Source: JBFWUW01 sp050247075 (lineage in GTDB: Bacteria > Planctomycetota > Planctomycetia > Pirellulales > JBFWUW01). Taken from it: DNA of 30,888 nucleotides. The notes under the pieces were generated by a model that was not told the DNA's origin, did no database searches, and saw nothing but the letters and a program-made list of their open reading frames with translations. Of this stretch, positions 22,153-30,542 are shown in pieces; position 1 is the stretch's first letter; each line of letters starts with the position of its first letter. The DNA is taken from assembly GCA_050247075.1 (NCBI GenBank), contig JBFWUW010000074.1, forward strand, positions 1 through 30,888, read 5' to 3'. The position numbers and the translations under genes were made by a program.

Positions 22153-24414
22153 ATGCGTAAACTTAAATCTGGCGGCGGCTTTCCCGCGATCTTCTACACC
22201 TGGCGCAAAGGCCGCGAGGTGGGCGGGCTGTGGAAACTGTGGAAGGCCATGCGCAGCAAGAATGCCTGCAAAACCTGTGCGCTGGGCATGGGGGGCCAGG
22301 CCGGCGGCATGGTGAACGAGGCCGGGCACTTCCCCGAGGTCTGCAAGAAGTCGCTGCAAGCCATGGCCGCCGACATGCAAGGCGGCATCAAGGGAGACTT
22401 TTGGACCACCTACCAAATCAGCCAACTGCAAGCCTTCAGCCCGCGAGAGCTAGAGTCGTGCGGGCGGATTACCACGCCGGTGGTGCTGCGGCGGGGGGAG
22501 ACCAACTACCGGCCGATCTCCTGGGACGATGCCTTGCGGCGGATCGCCGAAAAGCTGAAAGCCACGCCGCCGGATGAATCGTTCTGGTATTTCAGCGGGC
22601 GGAGTTCCAACGAGGCGGCCTTTTTGCTGCAACTCTTTGCCCGGCTGTACGGCACCAACAACGTCAATAATTGCAGCTACTACTGCCACCAGGCCAGCGG
22701 CGTGGGACTGACCAGCACCATCGGCAGCGGCACGGCCACATTGCAGCTAGAGGACTTGGAGAAGGCCGAACTGGTGTTCATCATCGGCGGCAACCCGGCC
22801 AGCAACCACCCGCGATTGATGCGGTCGCTGATGACCGTGCGGCGAAACGGCGGCGACGTGATCGTGATCAACCCGGTCGTGGAGACGGGCATGGTCAATT
22901 TCAGCGTCCCCAGCGACTTGCGGAGCCTGCTGTTTGGCACCAAGATCGCCAGCCAGTACGTACAGCCGCACATCGGCGGCGACCTGGCGCTATTGGCCGG
23001 CATCGCCAAACGGCTGGACGAAATGCGGGCCATCGACGACGAGTATCTCTCGGAATTCTGCGAGGGCTGGACCGAACTCTCGCTGCATTTGCGAAGCCTG
23101 GACTGGCAACAAATCACCGCTCGGTCGGGCGTATCGCGGCCAGAGATCGACCAGATCGCCGAGCGTTACGCCAAGGCCAAGACGGCCGTCTTCGGGTGGA
23201 CGATGGGCATTACCCACCATGCGCACGGCGTGCTGAACGTGCAGGCCATTGTAAACCTGGCCCTGATGCGGGGCATGGTCGGCCGCCCCCATGCCGGGTT
23301 GATGCCGATCCGCGGACACAGCAACGTGCAAGGGATTGGCTCGGTCGGCGTGACGCCCAAGCTCAAGGACGCGGTCTTCGACCGGCTGGAAAGCTACTTC
23401 GACGTCCGCCTGCCGACGACCATCGGCCTGGACACCATGGGCTGCATGGATGCCGCCGAGACCGGCCGCATGAAGGTCGGCGTGGCGCTGGGGGGCAACC
23501 TGTACGGCTCCAACCCCGACGCCACCTATGCCGCGCAATCGCTGAGCAAGCTCGACCTGTTGGTCTATCTGAATACCACGCTCAACACCGGCCACGCGCA
23601 CGGGCTGGCGGAAGAGACGATCATTCTGCCGGTGCTGGCCCGGGACGAGGAACCGCAGGCGACCACCCAAGAATCCATGTTTAACTACGTCCGCCTGAGT
23701 GACGGCGGCCCGCCGCGGCATGTCGGCCCGCGTAGTGAAGTGCAGATCGTGGCCCACCTGGCCAAGGCCGTGCTAGGAGACGTCGGCCCGGTTGATTGGG
23801 CCGGCATGGAAAACACCGGCCGCATTCGGGCGGCGATCGCGCGGATCATACCGGGCTTCGAGAAGATCAGCGAGATCGACGTCACCAAGCAAGAATTTCA
23901 GATTGCCGGCCGCACGATCCACGAGCCAAAATTCCCCACGCCGTCGGGCAAGGCGCGGTTGTTCTCACACGCATTGCCGGAACTGGCCGGCCAGCCCCAC
24001 GAATTGCGGATGATGACCGTCCGCAGCGAGGGGCAGTTCAACACGGTTGTCTACGAGGAATACGACCTGTATCGCGGCATCGACCGCCGCGACGTGATCT
24101 TGCTGCACCCCGACGACGCGGCCCGGCTGCAACTGCAAGAAGACCAGCGGGTGGTGGTGCAAAACGAGGTCGGCCGCATGGAGAACATTCGCGTCCGCGT
24201 CTTCTCCGGCATCAAGGCGGGCAACACGCTGATGTACTACCCGGAAGCCAACGTGCTGGTCCCCCGCTCGCTCGACCCGCACTCCAAAACGCCGGCCTTC
24301 AAGTGCGTGCCGGTCACGGTGGTGCCGCAAGACGGCCCTGCCGTGGATCGGGCGAGTGCGGCGCAACACGCCGTGCCGGACTCGCTGGACCGGCCGGGGT
24401 TGAAGAGTTGTTAA
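22153..24414 (+). CDS. FdhF/YdeP-family molybdopterin oxidoreductase
   Basis: A 753-aa cytoplasmic bis-MGD enzyme of the formate-dehydrogenase-like YdeP group. CKTC at 39-42 is the N-terminal CxxC; the full four-cysteine FeS motif of classical FdhF is not seen. CSYYCHQASGVGL aligns with the RVUHGPSVAGL segment of formate dehydrogenase H, making Cys178 the likely Mo ligand. Further family segments are FIIGGNPASNHPRLM, MRGMVGRPHAGLMPIRGHSN and the C-terminal molydop-binding domain (about 620-725). YdeP is linked to acid resistance in E. coli, but the reaction is not established. It is convergent with an MFS gene; a repeat copy separates their ends. Confidence 0.9.
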   Translation: MRKLKSGGGFPAIFYTWRKGREVGGLWKLWKAMRSKNACKTCALGMGGQAGGMVNEAGHFPEVCKKSLQAMAADMQGGIKGDFWTTYQISQLQAFSPRELESCGRITTPVVLRRGETNYRPISWDDALRRIAEKLKATPPDESFWYFSGRSSNEAAFLLQLFARLYGTNNVNNCSYYCHQASGVGLTSTIGSGTATLQLEDLEKAELVFIIGGNPASNHPRLMRSLMTVRRNGGDVIVINPVVETGMVNFSVPSDLRSLLFGTKIASQYVQPHIGGDLALLAGIAKRLDEMRAIDDEYLSEFCEGWTELSLHLRSLDWQQITARSGVSRPEIDQIAERYAKAKTAVFGWTMGITHHAHGVLNVQAIVNLALMRGMVGRPHAGLMPIRGHSNVQGIGSVGVTPKLKDAVFDRLESYFDVRLPTTIGLDTMGCMDAAETGRMKVGVALGGNLYGSNPDATYAAQSLSKLDLLVYLNTTLNTGHAHGLAEETIILPVLARDEEPQATTQESMFNYVRLSDGGPPRHVGPRSEVQIVAHLAKAVLGDVGPVDWAGMENTGRIRAAIARIIPGFEKISEIDVTKQEFQIAGRTIHEPKFPTPSGKARLFSHALPELAGQPHELRMMTVRSEGQFNTVVYEEYDLYRGIDRRDVILLHPDDAARLQLQEDQRVVVQNEVGRMENIRVRVFSGIKAGNTLMYYPEANVLVPRSLDPHSKTPAFKCVPVTVVPQDGPAVDRASAAQHAVPDSLDRPGLKSC

Positions 24415-24431
24415 GGCATTTGCCTCCTACA
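24415..24431 (-). repeat. short copy of the TGTAGGAGGC palindrome
   Basis: Minus strand TGTAGGAGGCAAATGCC: the same left end as the 25-bp repeat but with a shortened centre (GGC-AAAT-GCC). It starts directly after the TAA of the oxidoreductase gene and ends 4 bases before the end of the convergent MFS gene, so it could serve both transcripts as a 3' hairpin. Confidence 0.5.
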
Positions 24432-24434
24432 GCT

Positions 24435-25739
24435 TCAATCCTCTTGCGGCGTGGGCCGGGGAGGGAGCATCGTCAGGGTTAGCATCAAACCGGCGACGAC
24501 GAACGCCCCGCATAGGGCAAAACTCACGCGAAATCCAAACGCCGTGCGGTTGAAATAATCGGCGATCGAACCAAAGACCGCCCCCATCGGCGCGGTTGGC
24601 ACCATCAGCATCTGCACGAAGGCCATGTTCCGCCGCATTTGTGATTTTTTCGAAGCGGACAGAATGTAGTTGGGGGCATACACGCCCACCAGTTCGCCCG
24701 CTCCGTGGATGGCCGCCGCCAGAATGTACCACGGTCCCGTCACCAGAATGGCCCAGGCCATGGCCAGACCGTACAGGGTACCCGTCAGCAAGATGCCGGC
24801 CCTGGGGTTGGTCTTGCCCAACATCCAGCCCAGCAGCAGCCCCGTGATGAACTTAAACGTAAACCGCAACATATTCTGCGGCCCGCTGAAGCGGTCGGAC
24901 GACTCGCCAAAGGCCAGTTCGGAATACAAGTTCATGTTGGCGGGAATGGTGTTGCCCACGTACAGCAGCACGGTTATCACGGCAGCCAGCAACAGCAGCC
25001 GGTTGCCAAGAATGTTGCCAATGCCTCCAAACACGCCCGCCACGAATGGCTCGCGGACGACCTCCTTTTCCGGCAGCGGCACCACGCAAGTGGCACACAA
25101 CAGCGCAGCCAATCCAATCAGCGGGGCGGCCATGCCATACAGCCAGACGTAGCCCTCGGGGAAGACCTTGCCCTCCAATTGCCAGCCGAGGAAATTGCCC
25201 CCCAGCAGCGCCGTTTGCAGGGCCGAACCGACGATGGCCAGAATTGGACCGAGTCCAAACGCCAGCCCCAGCGTCATGCCGCGGCGCGATTCGGAGACTC
25301 CCCGGCCGATCATTTCCCACAGAAAGCCCACCGCCGCTGGACTGGCCACCCCCACCACGCCGGCCTGCACAATCACCGCCACGATCTTGAACTGGTTCGA
25401 GACCGGCAGCACAAAAGTGACCGCCATCGCCCCGGCGCTCAGGGCCACCGCGGCAAAGCAACAGACCAGATTGCGCTTCAGGAAGCTCACGTAAGGCAGC
25501 CACCAGGCCAAAATCACCGGCATGAAGGTCATGCCAAAAAAGACCGAACCCGGCAGATTGGCAACCGTATCGCTGGCACCCAACTGTCGGCACAGTCCGG
25601 CCTGCATCACGCCCACATACAGGGCCGGCGCGCAGAGATAGATCAAGCCCATGCAGGCGGCGTAGATCAGCAGATTGCGCGTTTGATGCGCCCTGCTGAG
25701 CGGACAATCGCCGGGCTTTTCGGTCGGTTCTGGCGGCAT
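24435..25739 (-). CDS. MFS transporter
   Basis: A 434-aa inner-membrane protein with about 12 hydrophobic helices. I start at ATG 25739 (MPPEPTEKPGDCPLSR); the upstream reading to 25853 would run into the oxidoreductase gene and encodes no membrane or family sequence. Helix segments visible include LLIYAACMGLIYLCAPALYV, PGSVFFGMTFMPVILAWWLP and GAVFGSIADYFNRTAFGFRV. Substrate is not predictable. It lies 50 bp downstream of the Gfo/Idh/MocA gene on the same strand, so the two are probably one transcript; a sugar or sugar-derived substrate is possible but is only inference. Confidence 0.88.
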   Translation of the reverse strand: MPPEPTEKPGDCPLSRAHQTRNLLIYAACMGLIYLCAPALYVGVMQAGLCRQLGASDTVANLPGSVFFGMTFMPVILAWWLPYVSFLKRNLVCCFAAVALSAGAMAVTFVLPVSNQFKIVAVIVQAGVVGVASPAAVGFLWEMIGRGVSESRRGMTLGLAFGLGPILAIVGSALQTALLGGNFLGWQLEGKVFPEGYVWLYGMAAPLIGLAALLCATCVVPLPEKEVVREPFVAGVFGGIGNILGNRLLLLAAVITVLLYVGNTIPANMNLYSELAFGESSDRFSGPQNMLRFTFKFITGLLLGWMLGKTNPRAGILLTGTLYGLAMAWAILVTGPWYILAAAIHGAGELVGVYAPNYILSASKKSQMRRNMAFVQMLMVPTAPMGAVFGSIADYFNRTAFGFRVSFALCGAFVVAGLMLTLTMLPPRPTPQED

Positions 25740-25789
25740 GGTCGGCCCGGCTACGACAAAAGAAGTGGAATTTACGAGATGGCGGACAA

Positions 25790-26833
25790 CTATGGCTTCA
25801 AGGGCAAATCGACCGCCTGGCCAGTCTGGGCCGATCGCAAACAGGCTTCGCAAATCTCCACCGCCGCGCGGCCCTCCGCGCCGCCAACATGCGGAGGCCG
25901 CCCCTCCAGAATGCTATCCACAAAATCCTGGATCACGCCAATGTGCGGGTGCAAACGAATGGGCGACTTCGGTTCTTTCAAATAGTCGAACCGCTCTGGC
26001 GTCATCAGGCGTTCCCACTTTCCCGCCAGGCCCGCATCCAGAAACTCAAAATTCTCCAGGTCGATGATGCCGTCCCGTCCGACGACCTGAAAGCGAACCT
26101 CGCTGCTGGGGATGCTGGGGGCGGGAAACTCCGACGAGATCCACATCTGCCCCATCGCGCCGCCATCGAAGCGGATCTGCGCCATCACACTTTGGGCCGG
26201 CGCGGCCAGATCGCTAAAGGTGTTGACATGGGCAAAAACCTGGCGGGCGTTCTGGCCGCACAGCCAACGCAAAAAGTCGGCGTTGTGCGTGGCGATGCCA
26301 AAGAACAGCCCGCTGCTGGCCGGCTCGTACATCCATTGCCGCGTGGTGGAAATCTCCCGCGTGGTGGTGATGGGAAAGCTGGAAATCGTCCGCATCATCC
26401 AGACCGGGCCGATCTGGCCGTCATCGATGAGTTGCTTGGCGCGGCGGGTGATTTTGCGGTAGCGCTCGGTCTTGACCACCGCCAGATTGACTCCCGCGGC
26501 GTCACAAGCGGCGATCATTTCGTCGCATTCGGCCACGCTGGGGGCCATCGGCTTTTCGACCAGAATGTGCTTGCCCGCTGCTGCCGCCGCCAAGGTAATC
26601 TGGCGGCGATGTTGGTCGGGCGTAGCCACCACCACCCCCTGTACATCGGGCCGGGCCAGCAGTTCCTCGACGGAAGCCGCCGCCGGCACACCGTACTCTT
26701 GCCCCAGGGCCGCCGCCCGGCTGCCACCCGTCACCGCTGTCAGTTTTGCACCACGGGCGTGGCGGGCCAACACCTCGGCATAGGTCAGTCCCATGAACCC
26801 GCAACCAATCATGCCGATGCCGATATCTTGCAT
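25790..26833 (-). CDS. Gfo/Idh/MocA-family NAD(P)-dependent oxidoreductase
   Basis: A 347-aa cytoplasmic dehydrogenase. The N-terminal Rossmann fold has GMIGCGFMGLTYAE (nucleotide loop G-C-G-F-M-G at 10-15) and the family EKP motif at 93-95 (LVEKPMAPS). The C-terminal alpha/beta domain starts near 125 and contains SSGLFFGIATHNADFLRWL, where the histidine is the usual catalytic residue position. Family members oxidise or epimerise sugars, inositols and related polyols with NAD(P). No secretion signal is present. It lies upstream of the MFS gene on the same strand. Confidence 0.92.
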   Translation of the reverse strand: MQDIGIGMIGCGFMGLTYAEVLARHARGAKLTAVTGGSRAAALGQEYGVPAAASVEELLARPDVQGVVVATPDQHRRQITLAAAAAGKHILVEKPMAPSVAECDEMIAACDAAGVNLAVVKTERYRKITRRAKQLIDDGQIGPVWMMRTISSFPITTTREISTTRQWMYEPASSGLFFGIATHNADFLRWLCGQNARQVFAHVNTFSDLAAPAQSVMAQIRFDGGAMGQMWISSEFPAPSIPSSEVRFQVVGRDGIIDLENFEFLDAGLAGKWERLMTPERFDYLKEPKSPIRLHPHIGVIQDFVDSILEGRPPHVGGAEGRAAVEICEACLRSAQTGQAVDLPLKP

Positions 26834-26852
26834 CTCTGCCTTTCGTTTAGCT

Positions 26853-26877
26853 TGGAGGAGGCGATTCTATCGCCGAT
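26853..26877 (+). repeat. copy of the TGTAGGAGGCG palindromic repeat (26853)
   Basis: TGGAGGAGGCGATTC followed by TATCGCCGAT; one mismatch in the first bases from the next copy, which starts 31 bp further on. Direct tandem pair in the gap between the Gfo/Idh/MocA gene and the aminotransferase gene. Confidence 0.8.
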
Positions 26878-26883
26878 CTGGCA

Positions 26884-26908
26884 TGTAGGAGGCGATTCTA
26901 TCGCCGAT
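26884..26908 (+). repeat. copy of the TGTAGGAGGCG palindromic repeat (26884)
   Basis: TGTAGGAGGCGATTC followed by TATCGCCGAT, with GGCGAT/ATCGCC arms. Together with the inverted copy at 26962 it brackets a 53-bp loop, so the three copies could fold into one larger stem. Confidence 0.85.
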
Positions 26909-26961
26909 GCACGTCGTTGTTGGCTGACCATTCTCCGATGGAAACGGCTCCGCGCAGGTCA

Positions 26962-26986
26962 ATCGGCGTTGGAAACGCCTCCTACA
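26962..26986 (-). repeat. copy of the TGTAGGAGGCG palindromic repeat (26962, inverted)
   Basis: Minus strand TGTAGGAGGCGTTTCC followed by AACGCCGAT, identical to the copy at 13047. It is 35 bp downstream of the aminotransferase stop on that gene's strand. Confidence 0.85.
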
Positions 26987-27021
26987 GACTGTTTGGCTCG
27001 CCACTGGGTCTCTCATTCGCT

Positions 27022-28380
27022 TTAGCTCACGATGCGACGAAAGTAATCTTTTTGCACGTCGCATTCCAGCAGGCTGTCGATATTGCCGGCCGCCAGCCCG
27101 CCGGCGATGATGCCAAACGCCTCGAGCGCGGCGGCCGCGGTCTGGGCAATCTCTGGCTCTCCTTGCGCGGCGTTGAGATAGAACGAGGCATACCCGTGAC
27201 AGCCCCGCTTGGCCATTTCCTGGATGTACAGCGTGGCCAACTTGCCTTGCAGGGCCGCGTCGCCCCCCACGTTAAACCGCAAGTGCGGGTGGATATTCAT
27301 CCCCTCGCAACTCACATCCAGGCCGGCGTCCGCGGCGGCCTCGTTCATGCGTTGCTTGATCGTCGCCCCTAATTGATCTAAGTACTCCGGCACGCCACGC
27401 CGTTCGATCTCGCGTAGCGTGGTCAGGGCCGCCCGCAGGCCAATCGTGTCGCTCCAATAGGTGCTGGAAATGAACATGTGGGCGGCGTGCTCCATCACTT
27501 TCCGCCGGCCGGCGACCGCCGCCATGGGAAAGCCATTGCTGATCGACTTGGCGAACACGGCCATGTCGGGCGTAACGCCCAGCACAGGCTCCACTCCGCC
27601 GGGGCTCAGCCGAAAGCCGGTCGTGACTTCATCGAAGATCAACACCACGCCGCGGTCCTGGCAAACTTGCGCGACACTGGCCAGGTACCCCGCGGGCGGC
27701 ATCGCCGAACGCAACGGCTCCATAATCACCGCGGCGACTTGTCCGGCGTTTTCGTCCAAGCGCTGGCACAGCGAAGCCAGGTCGCCATAAGCAAACGGTA
27801 TTGCCGTGTTGGCCAGCGCCGCCGGCACGCCAATCGGTTCAATGCCGGGAAAGAGGTGCGCGTCGAGATTGGCTTCCACCCCCAGGTTGGCCGCCAGGTA
27901 CCAGTCTTGCCAGCCGTGGTAGCCGCAAAACAGTATCTTGTCGCGGCCTGTCGCGCCGCGGGCGATGCGTACCGCCACGGCGCAAGCCTCGCCGCCGCAC
28001 TTGGCGTAGCGAACCATCTCGGCGCAAGGAATCAGCCGCACCAATTCCTCAGCCAGCTCGATCTCCAGCTCATGGTTGATGGAGAAGCAATTTCCCAGGG
28101 CAATCTGCTGGCAGACGGCCTCGTTCACCACCGGGTCGGCATAGCCCAGGATGATCGCCCCAATGCCGCTGACCCAGTCGATATATTCATGCCCGTCGAT
28201 GTCCCAAAAGCGGGCACCAACGGCCCGCGCGGCAAAGGCCGGCGAAACGCCAGCCGCATAACGACTGGGCCGGCGGCTGATAAGCTGCGTGCCGCCGGGA
28301 ATGAGCTGCAGTGCGCGGTTGAAGCGTTCGATGGACCGGGGGACGGCATGTTGCGAGGACGCAATCGGCGATGAAGGCAT
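27022..28380 (-). CDS. class III aminotransferase (glutamate-1-semialdehyde aminomutase-like)
   Basis: A PLP enzyme of 452 aa from ATG 28380 (MPSSPIASSQ); a TTG at 28428 would add 16 residues of no family character. Family features are PGGTQLISRRPSRY near the N-terminus, KCGGEACAVAVRIAR (about 128-141, like NSGSEATMAAIRLAR in HemL), YHGWQDW at 154-160, the cofactor aspartate in IFDEV (Asp250), and the PLP lysine Lys278 in FAKSISNGFPMAAVAG. HemL itself makes 5-aminolevulinate, but many relatives act in sugar or polyketide biosynthesis. No other haem gene is close, so hemL is not assigned. Confidence 0.88.
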   Translation of the reverse strand: MPSSPIASSQHAVPRSIERFNRALQLIPGGTQLISRRPSRYAAGVSPAFAARAVGARFWDIDGHEYIDWVSGIGAIILGYADPVVNEAVCQQIALGNCFSINHELEIELAEELVRLIPCAEMVRYAKCGGEACAVAVRIARGATGRDKILFCGYHGWQDWYLAANLGVEANLDAHLFPGIEPIGVPAALANTAIPFAYGDLASLCQRLDENAGQVAAVIMEPLRSAMPPAGYLASVAQVCQDRGVVLIFDEVTTGFRLSPGGVEPVLGVTPDMAVFAKSISNGFPMAAVAGRRKVMEHAAHMFISSTYWSDTIGLRAALTTLREIERRGVPEYLDQLGATIKQRMNEAAADAGLDVSCEGMNIHPHLRFNVGGDAALQGKLATLYIQEMAKRGCHGYASFYLNAAQGEPEIAQTAAAALEAFGIIAGGLAAGNIDSLLECDVQKDYFRRIVS

Positions 28381-28597
28381 GGCAAATTTGGGGTGGGGTG
28401 GCCGGATGGAGGTTGATATTTTAGCCAATTCCGGGGAGCGTGACGCGATTGTACCGCATCACCACCTCCTTGGCCCGCTGGGGTAGTCCGCAAATCGAAT
28501 CTGCCCGCTACAATGACAGGCATGCCGGAAGACCGGCAACGCGCCTTAGTGTGCGATTGCCGTTCCCACGGCCAAGTCCTTTAACCATTGTGCGTGC
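28381..28597. promoter_or_regulatory. divergent intergenic region between the aminotransferase gene and nusB
   Basis: 217 bp between a leftward and a rightward gene. A TACAAT at 28509-28514 could be a -10 box for nusB, but no matching -35 is correctly spaced. Nothing else is visible. Confidence 0.3.
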
Positions 28598-29023
28598 ATG
28601 ACCCGTCGAAGCCGAGCCCGCGAAGTCGTCCTGCAGGTCTTATTTCAAGACGACCTCAACCCCAGCCACTCCGCGCAAGATTCCGAGGATTTCGTCCGTT
28701 CGCGGCTGCGCGGTTCGGAGTTGGTGGAGTTTGCCCGCTCGCTGGTGTCGGGCGTGCGGCGGAACCGGCCCGAGCTTGACGCCTTGCTGGCCCGCACCGC
28801 CGAGAATTGGCGGTTGGAGCGGATGGCGGCCACCGACCGGAACATTTTACGGCTAGGTGCCTACGAGATACTTTATTCCGAAACGCCCGGCCGCGTGGCC
28901 ATCAACGAAGCCGTGGAGTTGGCCAAACGGTTCGGCGCGGCCAACTCGGCCCAGTTCGTCAACGGCATCCTCGACCGCTTTTTGGCCGGACACCGCCACG
29001 ACGACAAACCGGCCGAGGACTAA
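28598..29023 (+). CDS. nusB: transcription antitermination protein NusB
   Basis: A 141-aa all-helical RNA-binding protein that joins NusE (S10) on boxA RNA during rRNA antitermination. Start MTRRSRAREVVLQVLFQDDL matches the family opening (RR.ARE..LQ.L). The rest shows the conserved NWRLERMAATDRNILRLGAYEILY and VAINEAVELAKRFGAANSAQFVNGILDR segments. The usual neighbour ribH is not present; here rlmN follows after 261 bp. Its TAA overlaps the ATG of a short Cys-rich frame (TAATG). Confidence 0.95.
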   Translation: MTRRSRAREVVLQVLFQDDLNPSHSAQDSEDFVRSRLRGSELVEFARSLVSGVRRNRPELDALLARTAENWRLERMAATDRNILRLGAYEILYSETPGRVAINEAVELAKRFGAANSAQFVNGILDRFLAGHRHDDKPAED

Positions 29024-29190
29024 TGTTTCGCCACCGTCAGGAATTCGAGCTCGACTCGAAATTTGTGTGCGACTGTAAACTTGTGTGCGACTGTGAGTTC
29101 GGGTGCCACTGCAAATTCGGGTGCCACTGGCGGCCTGTCCGCCAGTCGGCCAGCGTGTTAAATCGCCACTTGCCGAAGAGTTGCCCGTGA
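29023..29190 (+). CDS. 55-aa Cys-rich reading frame overlapping the nusB stop
   Basis: Starts MFRHRQEFELDSKF in the TAATG overlap with nusB. Its middle is a six-residue repeat made by the 18-bp tandem repeat: KFVCDC, KLVCDC, EFGCHC, KFGCHW. It then runs through a palindromic element (VRQSASVLNRHLP) and ends KSCP. The stop/start coupling makes translation possible and the CxC/CHC spacing could bind metal. Because both parts are repeat DNA, it may equally be a chance frame; I give low confidence. Confidence 0.25.
   Translation: MFRHRQEFELDSKFVCDCKLVCDCEFGCHCKFGCHWRPVRQSASVLNRHLPKSCP
29041..29130 (+). repeat. 18-bp tandem repeat, five units
   Basis: Units at 29041 (degenerate), 29059, 29077, 29095 and 29113. 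The clearest are AAATTTGTGTGCGACTGT and AAACTTGTGTGCGACTGT; the last two change to (G/A)A(G/A)TTCGGGTGCCACTG. The final unit merges into the palindromic element whose arm begins GGGTGCCAC. Confidence 0.85.
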
Positions 29191-29280
29191 AGTCGATTCC
29201 GATGCTTCCACTCGCGGCTTCTCCGCCAGTTCCGCGACGATTCGACTGGCCCACTGCCGGACAAGCCGCCTGTGGCACCC
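29119..29280. repeat. GGGTGCCAC palindromic element before rlmN
   Basis: Left arm GGGTGCCACTGGCGGCCTGT and right arm, read inversely, GGGTGCCACAGGCGGCTTGT, ends facing each other over 162 bp. The left arm also folds alone (ACTGGCGG and CCGCCAGT, 29126-29146). It ends 4 bases before the first possible rlmN start. A single degraded arm of the same type is at about 18758-18782. Confidence 0.8.
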
Positions 29281-29284
29281 GGCG

Positions 29285-30394
29285 ATGAAACCGGGACAGA
29301 GAATTATGACTGTAAGCACGATGTCACTCGCCGAGGAGCCGCCGGCGATTTCCTTCAAGGATTGCACTTCAGACGAATTGCACCACCGCCTGCAACCATT
29401 GGGTGTCAGCGAACGGCTGGCGCGGCGGCTGCAATCGGCCGTATTGCGTGGCCAGCGGGGGGAATTTCCGACTGCGCTGGCCGAGGTCTCGCCCGCCTTG
29501 CTGGAGCGTGTCCGCCGGGCGACCCATCTGCCGCGGCTGACAATGCGGGACAAGGTCGTTTCCCCTCGCGATGGTTTCGCCAAATATCTGTTCAGCGGGT
29601 CGGACGACCAGCTCTTTGAAGCGGTGCGAATCCCCCTATTGCATCGGCCCGACGACCCCAAGTACGTCGTTTGTGTCAGCTCGCAGGTTGGCTGTGCCTT
29701 GGCCTGTGCCTTCTGCGCGACGGGCCGGCTCGGCTTTCGCCGCAATCTGGCCGCTTGGGAAATGGTCGATCAGGTGCTGCAAGTCCGCGATGACTCGCCC
29801 CATCCGGTGCGGGGCGTGGTCTTCATGGGCATGGGCGAACCGCTGCTCAACTACGACCGCGTGATGCAAGCCGCGCATATTCTCACGGAGTCGTGCGGGC
29901 CGGCTATCGCCGCCAAGGCAATCACGGTCTCGACGGTGGGCATTGTCCCGGGCATTCGCCGCTTTATCGCCGACCGGCAGCCCTACCGCTTGATTGTGTC
30001 GCTCACGTCGGTCGATCCACTCCGTCGCCCCCAATTGCTGCCGATCGACCAGACATACCCCTTGGACGAACTCATGCGGGCCATCCGCCAGTATCACGCC
30101 GCCAGCGGCCAGCGGATAACACTGGCTTGGACCATGATTTCGGGCGTCAACACCCGCCGCGAGGATGCCCAACAATTGGCAGCGCTTGTCGCCGGGCTGC
30201 CGGTGAAGATCGACCTGATCGACGTCAACGACGCCACGGGCCGGTTTCAGCCCCCATCGGCGGAAGAGCTATCGGCCTTTCGCGATGCCCTCAGCCAAGA
30301 ACTAGGCATGCCCGTCGCCAGGCGCTACAGCGGCGGGCAAGACATTCACGGTGCCTGCGGCATGCTAGCCGGGATAATCGGCGCGCAGCAGTAG
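29285..30394 (+). CDS. rlmN: 23S rRNA (adenine-C2) methyltransferase RlmN family
   Basis: Radical SAM enzyme that methylates C2 of A2503 in 23S rRNA (and A37 of some tRNAs). CALACAFC gives the cluster cysteines 137, 141 and 144 (CX3CX2C), preceded by VVCVSSQVG as in the family. GMGEPLLNY is at 182-190, and Cys358 in DIHGACGMLAG is the second catalytic cysteine. Length 369 aa is normal. The first ATG (29285) is only 4 bases after a repeat; ATG 29306 or 29321 (MSLAEEPP) are possible starts and no binding site decides between them. The TAG stop is formed by the first bases of the 150-bp repeat. Planctomycetes can carry more than one RlmN-like gene, so the exact target is inferred. Confidence 0.9.
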   Translation: MKPGQRIMTVSTMSLAEEPPAISFKDCTSDELHHRLQPLGVSERLARRLQSAVLRGQRGEFPTALAEVSPALLERVRRATHLPRLTMRDKVVSPRDGFAKYLFSGSDDQLFEAVRIPLLHRPDDPKYVVCVSSQVGCALACAFCATGRLGFRRNLAAWEMVDQVLQVRDDSPHPVRGVVFMGMGEPLLNYDRVMQAAHILTESCGPAIAAKAITVSTVGIVPGIRRFIADRQPYRLIVSLTSVDPLRRPQLLPIDQTYPLDELMRAIRQYHAASGQRITLAWTMISGVNTRREDAQQLAALVAGLPVKIDLIDVNDATGRFQPPSAEELSAFRDALSQELGMPVARRYSGGQDIHGACGMLAGIIGAQQ

Positions 30395-30542
30395 GGTGGG
30401 ACAAGCGGCCATGCGTGGTCTCTTGCAATACGGCCCACCCGCGATGTCCCACCGATTGCGGCCGCCATCGCCAATCGACGGTGGGACATCGCGGGCGTGC
30501 CTTCTACCAATGGCCCGCAACACTCCGCTTGTCCCACCCTAC
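30391..30542. repeat. 150-bp palindromic repeat, copy 2
   Basis: Same ends (GTAGGGTGGGACAAGCGG and CCGCTTGTCCCACCCTAC with an interrupted right arm) and the same inner pair CCCGCGATGTCCCACC (30438-30453) and GGTGGGACATCGCGGG (30480-30495) as the copy at 9990. The loops between the arms are different in sequence. It overlaps the rlmN stop codon. Confidence 0.92.

Noticed and set aside
28807..29022. Upstream part of a longer frame covering the Cys-rich repeats
   Set aside because: It lies in the wrong frame of nusB; only the portion starting at the nusB stop (29023) is considered.
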